A stretch of DNA of 64,000 nucleotides. Source: an uncultured Pelagibacteraceae bacterium. GTDB taxonomy: Bacteria > Pseudomonadota > Alphaproteobacteria > Pelagibacterales > Pelagibacteraceae. This document shows, piece after piece, positions 46,548-53,030 of the stretch. Position 1 is the first letter of the stretch; each line of letters begins with the position of its first letter. The stretch covers positions 31,196 to 95,195 of the forward strand of contig CACFBW010000002.1 of assembly GCA_902564565.1 (NCBI GenBank), written 5' to 3'. The notes under the pieces were generated by a model. The model worked only from the letters and a program-made list of their open reading frames with translations, was not told where the DNA came from and did not search any database. The position numbers and the translations under genes were made by a program.

Positions 46548-46979
46548 ATGTTTTTAGAATTTTTAGAAAAATTAGGTAGAAAAAAAACAGTTTTGGATAG
46601 AGGGCCTTCTCATCCAATGTTTTCTGAAGCAAAACCTTGGATGAATAGGTATTATTTATTGTTTAGATATAGACCAAAATGGTTTCCTTTTAACATTTTA
46701 ATCCATGAGATGCTTGCGGACGATCATGGTGAAGGAGTTCACAACCATACATTTCCATATATGACTATAGTGTTAAGAGACGGCTATTGGGAAACATTGA
46801 AAAATGGTAAATTTTGGAGATCTCCGGGATATATTGGCTTCAGATCTGCTAATAATTTGCATAGAGTTGATTTAAAACCTGGAACCAGACCTTTAACGTT
46901 ATTTTTTTCAGGACCTTTTGGTTTACGAAAAGGCCCAAGGTCAGAGTATGGAATCGACTTCAAAATTAATAAAAAATAA
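46548..46979 (+). CDS. Cupin-fold protein, function unknown
   Basis: A 143-aa single-domain protein with a double-stranded beta helix pattern. Probable metal ligands are H65 and H67 in 'GEGVHNHTFPYMTIVLRDGYWE' and H105 in 'RSANNLHRVDLKPGTRPLTLFF'. This resembles the cysteine-dioxygenase/ARD-like cupins that use three histidines, but I cannot name a substrate. It starts 2 bp after bamB and is followed by a weak terminator, so it closes the envelope operon. Confidence 0.75.
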   Translation: MFLEFLEKLGRKKTVLDRGPSHPMFSEAKPWMNRYYLLFRYRPKWFPFNILIHEMLADDHGEGVHNHTFPYMTIVLRDGYWETLKNGKFWRSPGYIGFRSANNLHRVDLKPGTRPLTLFFSGPFGLRKGPRSEYGIDFKINKK

Positions 46980-46998
46980 ACACTTAATCGACTACTAT

Positions 46999-47019
46999 CC
47001 TTGTTTTTCAAGGCTTTTT
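46999..47019 (+). terminator. Weak intrinsic terminator after the cupin gene
   Basis: CCTTG and CAAGG arms (5 bp) around TTTTT, followed by CTTTTT. Short stem, but correctly placed about 20 bp after the stop and before the next promoter region. Confidence 0.5.
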
Positions 47020-47061
47020 AAATATATCAATCTGTCTTCATTGTGTTAGCGTCCTTATAAG

Positions 47062-47082
47062 GTTATCGATTGATTCGATAAC
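47062..47082 (+). promoter_or_regulatory. Inverted repeat upstream of the first small membrane gene
   Basis: A perfect 8-bp inverted repeat, GTTATCGA (47062-47069) and TCGATAAC (47075-47082), around a 5-base centre. It lies about 30 bp before the ATG at 47114. It could be an operator for a dimeric regulator or a 5'-UTR hairpin (the RNA stem can extend by an A-U and a G-U pair). A related GTTAATCGATT string occurs upstream of the second small gene. Confidence 0.6.
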
Positions 47083-47113
47083 TTAATGTTAAACAACAAA
47101 AAGGGAGCTAAAT

Positions 47114-47329
47114 ATGAAAATATTATCAGGACTTACTGGTACTATTAATAGTTTAACCAGTGTAGTTATAGCTTTACTTGGACTAGGTATCGTTGTTTCT
47201 CTTTTAGGTGGAAATGTTCCATTTGTAGGAGGAGTAGCAGGGAATATAGTAGAACTAGTGCAAGGACTAGGAGACGCAGGAATAGTAGGTTTGGTTGCGG
47301 CAATTATAATCTTAAACCTATATAAATAA
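47114..47329 (+). CDS. Small two-helix membrane protein A (71 aa), paralog of next gene
   Basis: A 71-aa glycine- and valine-rich hydrophobic protein. Two membrane helices are likely (about 17-33 and 55-69) with the conserved connecting segment 'GGNVPFVGGVAGNIVELVQGLGDAGIVGLVAA'. It aligns with the 78-aa protein encoded 79 bp downstream (NV-x-F-x-G, N-[IL], LV/LL, LGD-x-GI). A strong AGGGAG (47102-47107) precedes the ATG, stronger than most starts in this window, suggesting high translation. I recognise no family. A pore-like, structural or signalling role in the membrane is possible but unproven. Confidence 0.72.
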   Translation: MKILSGLTGTINSLTSVVIALLGLGIVVSLLGGNVPFVGGVAGNIVELVQGLGDAGIVGLVAAIIILNLYK

Positions 47330-47354
47330 CGCGATCCCCTCTAGTTAGTTAATC

Positions 47355-47390
47355 GATTCCCTAATTTTATCACATGAAAATTAGGGAATC
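47355..47390 (+). promoter_or_regulatory. 14-bp perfect hairpin before the second small membrane gene
   Basis: Left arm 47355-47368 (GATTCCCTAATTTT) and right arm 47377-47390 (AAAATTAGGGAATC) with an 8-base loop. No T-run follows in either direction, so it is not a standard terminator. It ends 7 bp before the AAGGAG Shine-Dalgarno of the next gene, so it is placed for RNA processing, stabilisation or translation control. Confidence 0.7.
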
Positions 47391-47407
47391 TAAATGTAAG
47401 GAGAATT

Positions 47408-47644
47408 ATGAATGCATGGGTAAACAAGATAGTTGGTTATCTTAACAAGTTTCTTGAAGTAGGGGTTCTTTTGTTAGCTGTTTCTGTTATCGCGGAAATA
47501 TTATTTGGACCAAATGTAGCTTTTTTTGGTTCACAGGTTACTTCCAATTTGATTAATTTGCTTAAAAGTCTTGGAGATCAAGGTATAGCTGCTTTAATAA
47601 TAGTTTTTGCAGTTATATTTGCTTATCGAAAATTACTAAAGTAG
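47408..47644 (+). CDS. Small two-helix membrane protein B (78 aa), paralog of previous gene
   Basis: A 78-aa protein with an amphipathic N-terminus (MNAWVNKIVGYLNKFLE), a first membrane helix (about 18-34), a linker 'GPNVAFFGSQVTSNLINLLKSLGDQGIAAL' and a second helix ending in 'FAYRKLLK'. The linker aligns with the 71-aa neighbour, indicating tandem duplication and divergence. An AAGGAG lies 4 bp from the ATG. Its stop codon is directly adjacent to the stop of the convergent gene. Unknown function; family unassigned. Confidence 0.72.
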   Translation: MNAWVNKIVGYLNKFLEVGVLLLAVSVIAEILFGPNVAFFGSQVTSNLINLLKSLGDQGIAALIIVFAVIFAYRKLLK

Positions 47645-48082
47645 TTAAAGAAAAGGATTATAAGCCCACTGAAGTATAGCTTGACGCTGTCTTCTTCTAC
47701 AGCTTGTATCACCTTCTTCACAGTTATTTTTTATTGCTTTTACGTGTCTAATAAAATTTTTCCACCTTTTGATTTGGATTTCATCAATTTTTGGAATACG
47801 TCTTCCATTTGAGTATCTGCAGTACCACTGAAACCACCCAAGGGGATCTTCTTTAAAAATCCAACCTTTATCTTTCCATTCTTTTCTCGACAAACCTGCC
47901 TTTACTTTAAATCTATTTAACTTTACGTCAAATTTTTTACTCAGCTTTGCTTTTTTGAACCAAGATTTTGGATACTCTTCTATTTTATCTTCAAAATACG
48001 CGCCACCGAAAACACCAAGTTCTAACATTTCTTTTGGCGTTAAGTCCGGCTTAAAAGTACTGTAGAAATCATTTTTAGCCAT
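47645..48082 (-). CDS. Conserved uncharacterised protein, 145 aa
   Basis: A basic, cysteine-containing soluble protein with the striking opening 'FKPDLTPKEMLELGVFGGAYF', a middle 'WFKKAKLSKKFDVKLNRFKVKAGLSRKEWKDKGWIFKEDPLGWFQWYCRYSNGRR', and a C-terminal helix with 'CEEGDTSCRRRQRQAILQWAYN'. The tryptophan/arginine pattern looks like a conserved domain, and I have seen proteins of this look in many bacteria, but I cannot attach a function. No signal peptide or membrane helix. It lies 7 bp after the ammonia-lyase-like gene and is probably co-transcribed with it. Confidence 0.75.
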   Translation of the reverse strand: MAKNDFYSTFKPDLTPKEMLELGVFGGAYFEDKIEEYPKSWFKKAKLSKKFDVKLNRFKVKAGLSRKEWKDKGWIFKEDPLGWFQWYCRYSNGRRIPKIDEIQIKRWKNFIRHVKAIKNNCEEGDTSCRRRQRQAILQWAYNPFL

Positions 48083-48089
48083 ATTAAAC

Positions 48090-49244
48090 TTAGATTTTTT
48101 TTAAACCTTCATTTAATAATTTATTATACATATCTTTATCAGTTAAACCTTCACAACCAAATAGCAATACTCTAGATTCTGAGTTTAGATTTAATTTATT
48201 TAAATAATTTTTGTCTTTAAATGCACTGATAAGTGCTATAATACCTGGCACTGCACATTCGCCAGCAATAATCTTTTCATTAGATAAATGTTTTTCAGCT
48301 AATAAAGCAACCGTAGTAGGGATAGCATCGTCAGAAATAGTTAAACAATATTTAGCAGAGTTTTTAAGTATTTCCCATGCAACAGTAGACACATCTCCAC
48401 AAGACATTCCACCCATTATAGTTTCTTTAACTATGTTAACTCTTGTTGGTTTATTATTTTGAATACTTTTAAAAACACAATCAGCATTTTCTGGTTCAAC
48501 AATAATAAAATTTGGAATGTTACTTGAAAATCTAGAAAATCCAGCAATCATTGCTGCAGCCATACCTCCAACACCCGCATGTAAAAAAACATGTGTAATT
48601 GAATCTTCTTTTATTTGTTCCATAATTTCCTTTACCATAATTGTGTATCCAGCCATTATTAATTTTGGAACTTCTTTGTAATTTTCCCAAGATACATCTT
48701 GAACAATTTGCCAATTATTTTTTTCTGATTGTTTAACACATTCTTTTAATGAGTCGTCATAGTTTCCTTTAACTCGTATAATTTCAGCATCCAAATTTCT
48801 CATTGCATTTGCTCTACTTTCGCTAACATTTTCACTAATAAATATTTTACATTTAAGCCCAAGTCTTTGTGCTCCCCATGCAACAGATCTTCCATGATTC
48901 CCAGCAGTTGCAGTAGCTACAGTCACATTTTTTTTTTCATTTGCGATTTTGTTTACAGCAAAAGCTCCACCTAGTGCTTTGAATGATTTAAGGTCAAATC
49001 TCTTATCTTCATCTTTATATAATATTTCTTTTATTTTAAGTTCTTCTTCTAGTTTATTTAATTTTATCAGTGGTGTAGGTTTATAAGTTTTCCAATTCTG
49101 GATTGATTGTATAGCCTCATCAATTAAATTTACTGGTAGATGATTTAGTATTTTCTCTTTATCAAAATTGTACTGTTTATTTTCTAAGAAGGATGTAATG
49201 GACCAAATGTTGTCTAGTTTGATTGTTTTCATTGATATTAACAA
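48090..49244 (-). CDS. dpaL: Diaminopropionate ammonia-lyase-like PLP enzyme
   Basis: A 384-aa fold-type II PLP enzyme. The order of motifs follows DpaL/YgeX: 'YKPTPLIKLNKLEEEL', 'YKDEDKRFDLKSFKALGGAFA' with the Schiff-base lysine, 'ATATAGNHGRSVAWGAQRLG', 'VKGNYDDSLKECVKQSEKNNWQIVQDVSWENYKEVPKLIMAGYTIM', and 'VFLHAGVGGMAAAMIAGF'. DpaL cleaves 2,3-diaminopropionate to pyruvate and two ammonia. A related ammonia-lyase acting on serine, threonine or ureido amino acids is possible. Start could also be the ATG at 49232. It overlaps the GS-III gene by 7 bp, tying it to ammonia metabolism. Confidence 0.83.
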   Translation of the reverse strand: MLISMKTIKLDNIWSITSFLENKQYNFDKEKILNHLPVNLIDEAIQSIQNWKTYKPTPLIKLNKLEEELKIKEILYKDEDKRFDLKSFKALGGAFAVNKIANEKKNVTVATATAGNHGRSVAWGAQRLGLKCKIFISENVSESRANAMRNLDAEIIRVKGNYDDSLKECVKQSEKNNWQIVQDVSWENYKEVPKLIMAGYTIMVKEIMEQIKEDSITHVFLHAGVGGMAAAMIAGFSRFSSNIPNFIIVEPENADCVFKSIQNNKPTRVNIVKETIMGGMSCGDVSTVAWEILKNSAKYCLTISDDAIPTTVALLAEKHLSNEKIIAGECAVPGIIALISAFKDKNYLNKLNLNSESRVLLFGCEGLTDKDMYNKLLNEGLKKI

Positions 49245-50563
49245 TCAAGGGTATTTTTTCTTTCCCACTCAGTAATTGGATCTTTTTTGTTAAATGATTC
49301 TTGTCTATTGAATTCATCTATTTCTTCTTTTTTTAATTTTATATAACTATTTATTACATTTTCTCCAAAAGCTTCCTTAAGTTCTTTGCTATCTTCAAGT
49401 TCTTTAACTGAATCTTCAATCTCATCAGGTAATTTTTTAAGATGTGAATAGTTTTTGTAATCTGTATACATATTACAATTAAGAGGTTCTCCTGGATCTG
49501 TTCTATTATTAAGACCTTCTAAACCAGCAGCAATTACTCCTGCTTGAAGTAAATAGGGATTTGATGATCCATCCATTAATCTTAATTCAAATCTTCCTGG
49601 GTCTGGTATTCTAATCATGTGGGTTCTGTTATTTCCAGAATATGAAATACTACTTGGAGACCAAGAAGCCCCCGATTTTGTTGGAGGTGCGTTTATTCTT
49701 CTATAACTATTTACCGTAGGGTTAAAAAATGCTGCAAGAGGTTGTGCTAATTTCATAATACCGCCTAAAAAATTATAGGCAGTTTTACTTAAACCTAATT
49801 TGTCATTAGTCTCTAAAAATTTATTTTGTTTGTCTTTCCATAACGAAATATGAGCATGACATCCATTTCCAGTTAAATTTTCAAAAGGTTTTGGCATAAA
49901 AGTTGCTCTCAAACCATGTTTTTCAGCTAAAGATTTAACCATAAATTTAAAAAATGTGTGTCTGTCCGCTGTAGTTAAACAATCGGAATAATCCCAATTC
50001 ATTTCAAATTGACCGTTAGCATCTTCGTGATCATTTTGATAAGGATTCCATCCAAGCTCAATCATACTATCGCATATTTCTTTTATTAAATCATATCTTC
50101 TCATTAATGCAGATTGGTCGTAACAAGGTTTAGATTGAGTATCTCGCTCGTCTGCAATTTTTGATCCATCGGGTGAAATTAAAAAATACTCACATTCAAC
50201 GCCAGACTTCATAACCAAATCTTTTTTTGAAAGTTTTTCAATTTGATTTTTTAACATTACTCTTGGAGATGCCTTTACTGGTTTGCCATCCATCCATAAA
50301 TCCGATGCTAACCAACCAACTTCTTTATTCCAAGGTAGCTGAATTAAGCTATCAGGATCGGGAATAGCAAACATGTCTGTATCTGCTGGTGTCATGTCTA
50401 ACCAAGTAGCAAATCCAGCAAATCCAGCACCATTTTTTTGCATTTCGCTAATTGCTTGAGCAGGTACCAATTTTGATCTTAGAACTCCAAACAAATCAAC
50501 AAAACTGATTAAGAAATATTTAATTTTTTTTGATTTTGCTATAGAGGATAAATTTTTAGGCAT
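49238..50563 (-). CDS. Type III glutamine synthetase-like ligase (GlnT/GmaS)
   Basis: A 441-aa glutamine-synthetase-fold ligase. The N-terminal beta-grasp part reads 'IKYFLISFVDLFGVLRSKLVPAQAISEMQKNGAGFAGFATWLDM', and the catalytic part has 'PDPDSLIQLPW', 'GVECEYFLIS', 'NDHEDANGQFEMNW', 'FMPKPFENLTGNGCHAHISLW' and 'RIPDPGRFELRLMDGSSNPYLLQA'. This subfamily includes type III glutamine synthetase GlnT and gamma-glutamylmethylamide synthetase GmaS, which ligates methylamine to glutamate. Sequence alone does not separate the two for me. Amt, MgsABC-like genes and a second GS-like gene are neighbours, so either ammonium or methylamine assimilation fits. Confidence 0.87.
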   Translation of the reverse strand: MPKNLSSIAKSKKIKYFLISFVDLFGVLRSKLVPAQAISEMQKNGAGFAGFATWLDMTPADTDMFAIPDPDSLIQLPWNKEVGWLASDLWMDGKPVKASPRVMLKNQIEKLSKKDLVMKSGVECEYFLISPDGSKIADERDTQSKPCYDQSALMRRYDLIKEICDSMIELGWNPYQNDHEDANGQFEMNWDYSDCLTTADRHTFFKFMVKSLAEKHGLRATFMPKPFENLTGNGCHAHISLWKDKQNKFLETNDKLGLSKTAYNFLGGIMKLAQPLAAFFNPTVNSYRRINAPPTKSGASWSPSSISYSGNNRTHMIRIPDPGRFELRLMDGSSNPYLLQAGVIAAGLEGLNNRTDPGEPLNCNMYTDYKNYSHLKKLPDEIEDSVKELEDSKELKEAFGENVINSYIKLKKEEIDEFNRQESFNKKDPITEWERKNTLDC

Positions 50564-50582
50564 AAATTAATCTAGCATATTT

Positions 50583-50720
50583 TTATTTAAAAAAAGAAAT
50601 AATTGTTTCCCAGTAAAATATTGTATTTACAGCAATAATTATAATTATAGCTAAAATTACTCCGTATTTGGCTTTAGGCCATGCCAATCTAGCCATTTTA
50701 CTTGGAGTTTTATTTTGCAT
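50583..50720 (-). CDS. Small single-pass membrane protein, 45 aa
   Basis: A short ORF lies in the 256-bp gap between the amt operon and the GS-III gene, ending 19 bp before the GS-III ATG. The product has a basic N-terminus (MQNKTPSKMARLAWPKAKYG) and one isoleucine-rich helix (about residues 20-35) followed by 'IFYWETIISFFK'. Length, charge pattern and fit in the operon support a real protein. The Trp-Pro-Lys at the membrane border and location beside amt and GS genes suggest a small accessory protein; function unknown. Confidence 0.55.
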   Translation of the reverse strand: MQNKTPSKMARLAWPKAKYGVILAIIIIIAVNTIFYWETIISFFK

Positions 50721-50781
50721 TTATAAATTATAGAATGATTTGGCCGTCTTTTAAATAGCTTTTATATGAAAAAAATTTTCA

Positions 50782-50805
50782 AGGGCGCATAATAAAATGC
50801 GCCCT
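50782..50805 (-). terminator. Rho-independent terminator after the amt operon
   Basis: A 9-bp GC-rich stem (AGGGCGCAT 50782-50790 with ATGCGCCCT 50797-50805) and a 6-base loop. On the minus strand it is followed by TTGAAAATTTTTTT, giving the U-run. It ends the amt plus 74-aa gene transcript. Confidence 0.85.
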
Positions 50806-50819
50806 CAAATAAGAATTAA

Positions 50820-51044
50820 TTACCACTCGGTAATATTGCTTTTATGATCGTTTGCACCGTGTCTTTTTCTAGCTAATTTTGATAGTTCTTCGTCTTCAGA
50901 TACGGATGTTATTACATGCCATCCTATCCATAGAACTATTCCAATTATAACTAGCAAAGTTTCAGTCGAACCGGCTCCCGGATAAACTGCTCCGGCAACT
51001 TCTTTAGCACTGAGATGATCGATCCAGTTTGTTACTGTAGCCAT
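50820..51044 (-). CDS. Small membrane protein of the amt operon, 74 aa
   Basis: A 74-aa protein with a soluble N-terminus (ATVTNWIDHLSAKEVAGAVYPGAGST), one helix ('ETLLVIIGIVLWIGWHVITSV', about 28-48) and a charged tail 'SEDEELSKLARKRHGANDHKSNITEW'. It has a strong AAAGGAG and lies 11 bp after amt, before the terminator. The tight coupling suggests a dedicated partner of the ammonium transporter, but it is not a GlnK/PII protein and I know no named family. Confidence 0.75.
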   Translation of the reverse strand: MATVTNWIDHLSAKEVAGAVYPGAGSTETLLVIIGIVLWIGWHVITSVSEDEELSKLARKRHGANDHKSNITEW

Positions 51045-51055
51045 ATTTATCTCCT

Positions 51056-52456
51056 TTACCTAGTTGATGAGGAAACTGCTTTTTCATCATTTCTAGAAGC
51101 TTCCAACATGTTGTAGTCTAGACCCGCTATCTCTACTTCTCTTGGAATTCTAAGTTTACCCATTCCATGAAGTACTTTAGCGATTATCCAGCCTGGTATC
51201 AATCCAAGAACAAAGAACATTATCAGTGCTCCAATAAATTGACCTAGGGGGTTAATTGACGCGTATGTTGATCCATCCCACATAGCTCCAACACTGTATC
51301 CAGATGATGGGTAGCCATTTAGAACGAAACCACAAATTATAAGTCCTGCAAATCCTGCATAACCATGCACTGCTACAGCTCCAACTGCATCGTCTATTTT
51401 GAACGTACGTTCAACCCAGTAATGTAGTTTGTATGCAATAGCAACACCGATACCACCAATGATCATTGCTTGAATTGGATGATATAAGTCATTTCCTGCA
51501 GAAGCGCATATAATACCTGCTAGTCCACTTGAGTATGTCCAGAAAGGATCACCTTTAGCGATCACATATCCAACTAACAAACCTCCCGATAACGACATCA
51601 AGAAGTTCATTGTAATACCACTAAGTGTAGTAGGAGTTACATATATGTTTGTTGCTGTCCAGTAAGTTACGCCTTCCATTCCATATTCAGGTCCAAGGTT
51701 AAATATCGGTATATTACATGCCGCATAAAATCCCCAGAAACCAGTATAAATTAAAAACAGTCCAACTGTTACTAGCCAAGGATTTCTTGGTCCTATATTT
51801 CTTGGTTCACCACTTGATGAAAATTTACCTATTCTTGGTCCTAAAACCATAAGAATACCTAAAGCAAATCCTCCTGCAATTGCGTGAATTACTCCAGATG
51901 CATAAGCATCGTGATACCCTAATAATTTGAGCATCCATCCATCAAAGTGCCATCCCCAAGCAGCGTCAATTGTCCAGAATACAGATCCAATTGCTATTGC
52001 TAAAATTCCAAAAGCAAATGTTGTAATTCTTTCAATTACAGCACCAGAAACGATTGATGCAGCTGTCCACGAGAATAGTAAGAAAGCAGCCCAGAATACT
52101 CCAGAGATATGATCCCCTAAATTAATAGCCATAAGATTGCTATTAGGTAAATACCACTTAGCACTAAAAGTTGATTCATCTGTTATTAGTGCAGCACTTT
52201 CATTCATGATTGAAGGTGCTAATCCTGGTCCTGTTGGAAATGCCCAGTATATCCACCAACCAAAGAAAAACCATGTTATCGTTACTAGCGGTATTAACAT
52301 TGTATTTTTCATTAAAGTATGTTGGTGATGTTTATAACGTGATGCGCCTACCTCATACATACAGAAACCTACGTGAATTAAAAACATAAGTACCACTGTT
52401 ATCCAGTAGTAAAATTCTGTAAATATAGTTGTCAGGGCGCTTAATTGATCAGTCAT
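51056..52456 (-). CDS. amt: Ammonium transporter
   Basis: A 466-aa Amt/MEP channel with about eleven membrane helices. Family landmarks are 'DGWMLKLLGYHDAYASGVIHAIAGGFALGILMVLGPR' including the pore histidine of the GVIHAIAG segment, 'WGFYAACNIP', 'GAVAVHGYAGFAGLIICG' with the second pore histidine (V-H-G), and 'LGLIPGWIIAKVLHGMGKLRIPREVEIAGLDYNMLEAS'. It conducts ammonium (and often methylammonium). A strong GGGAGGAAG precedes the ATG. It leads a two-gene operon within the nitrogen cluster. Confidence 0.95.
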   Translation of the reverse strand: MTDQLSALTTIFTEFYYWITVVLMFLIHVGFCMYEVGASRYKHHQHTLMKNTMLIPLVTITWFFFGWWIYWAFPTGPGLAPSIMNESAALITDESTFSAKWYLPNSNLMAINLGDHISGVFWAAFLLFSWTAASIVSGAVIERITTFAFGILAIAIGSVFWTIDAAWGWHFDGWMLKLLGYHDAYASGVIHAIAGGFALGILMVLGPRIGKFSSSGEPRNIGPRNPWLVTVGLFLIYTGFWGFYAACNIPIFNLGPEYGMEGVTYWTATNIYVTPTTLSGITMNFLMSLSGGLLVGYVIAKGDPFWTYSSGLAGIICASAGNDLYHPIQAMIIGGIGVAIAYKLHYWVERTFKIDDAVGAVAVHGYAGFAGLIICGFVLNGYPSSGYSVGAMWDGSTYASINPLGQFIGALIMFFVLGLIPGWIIAKVLHGMGKLRIPREVEIAGLDYNMLEASRNDEKAVSSSTR

Positions 52457-52488
52457 AATCTTCCTCCCATATTTATTTTAATGTTAAC

Positions 52489-52516
52489 ATGATAGATTTA
52501 GCTACAGTGAGAACAA
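52489..52516 (-). promoter_or_regulatory. Candidate promoter of amt
   Basis: On the minus strand TTGTTC (52516-52511), 16 bp, TATCAT (52494-52489); the -10 is one base off consensus, the -35 weak. Predicted leader of roughly 25 bases containing the strong GGGAGGAAG Shine-Dalgarno. No sigma-54 or riboswitch pattern was recognised in the 155-bp gap. Confidence 0.4.
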
Positions 52517-52611
52517 TCGTTTTTTTTAGATATATTTATTAAAAGTAGAGGAAAACCAACATTAATTTTAGCTTGATAAATTTATATTCAACTATGAGGT
52601 GAGTGATTTAA

Positions 52612-53022
52612 TTAAAATTTTAAATAAGCTTTTTTCAGATCAACTAATGGATGGTTTGGAGACATTTGAAATTTAACTAGAAGCTCTCTTGCTATCATGT
52701 CTCTATCTTGTTGGTTATCAGGTAATTTAATTTTTTTTGGAATTGTTACCCATCCGTTAGCATTTCTGTCAAATACAGCTGGTCTGTTTTCTTCATAACC
52801 CATATGAACATCTTCTAACCAATTAAGATCATCCCAACCCATATGTTCAATATATTTTTTTAGAAATGGAGTAAGTTTTTTATAATCAGGCAACAAGTTA
52901 ACGTCATATCTATAACCAATAGTTTGGCCAATCATTTTTTCTCTAGCTGTTTCTTTCTTCTTTCCTAGCTGACTTTTAACTTCTTTAATGCTTTTCTTTT
53001 TATTTTTCTTTTTTTTTGCCAT
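52612..53022 (-). CDS. Uncharacterised protein of the MgsABC cluster, 136 aa
   Basis: A 136-aa soluble protein: a lysine-rich start ('MAKKKKNKKKSIKEVKSQLGKKKETAREKM') followed by 'IGQTIGYRYDVNLLPDYKKLTPFLKKYIEHMGWDDLNWLEDVHMGYEENRPAVFDRNANGWVTIPKKIKLPDNQQDRDMIARELLVKFQMSPNHPL'. I do not recognise the family. It begins 8 bp after the MgsC-like gene and is followed by the amt promoter region, so it is the last gene of that operon. Being within a glutamate-synthase-like complex operon suggests an accessory subunit, by position only. Confidence 0.75.
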   Translation of the reverse strand: MAKKKKNKKKSIKEVKSQLGKKKETAREKMIGQTIGYRYDVNLLPDYKKLTPFLKKYIEHMGWDDLNWLEDVHMGYEENRPAVFDRNANGWVTIPKKIKLPDNQQDRDMIARELLVKFQMSPNHPLVDLKKAYLKF

Positions 53023-53030
53023 ATGTATCC

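Noticed and set aside
47355..47390. 14-bp hairpin as an intrinsic terminator
   Set aside because: No U-run follows on either strand, so I list it as a regulatory/processing element.
52457..52611. Possible riboswitch upstream of amt
   Set aside because: No conserved core of glycine, SAM or glutamine riboswitches and no terminator stem is visible; only a simple promoter and Shine-Dalgarno are supported.
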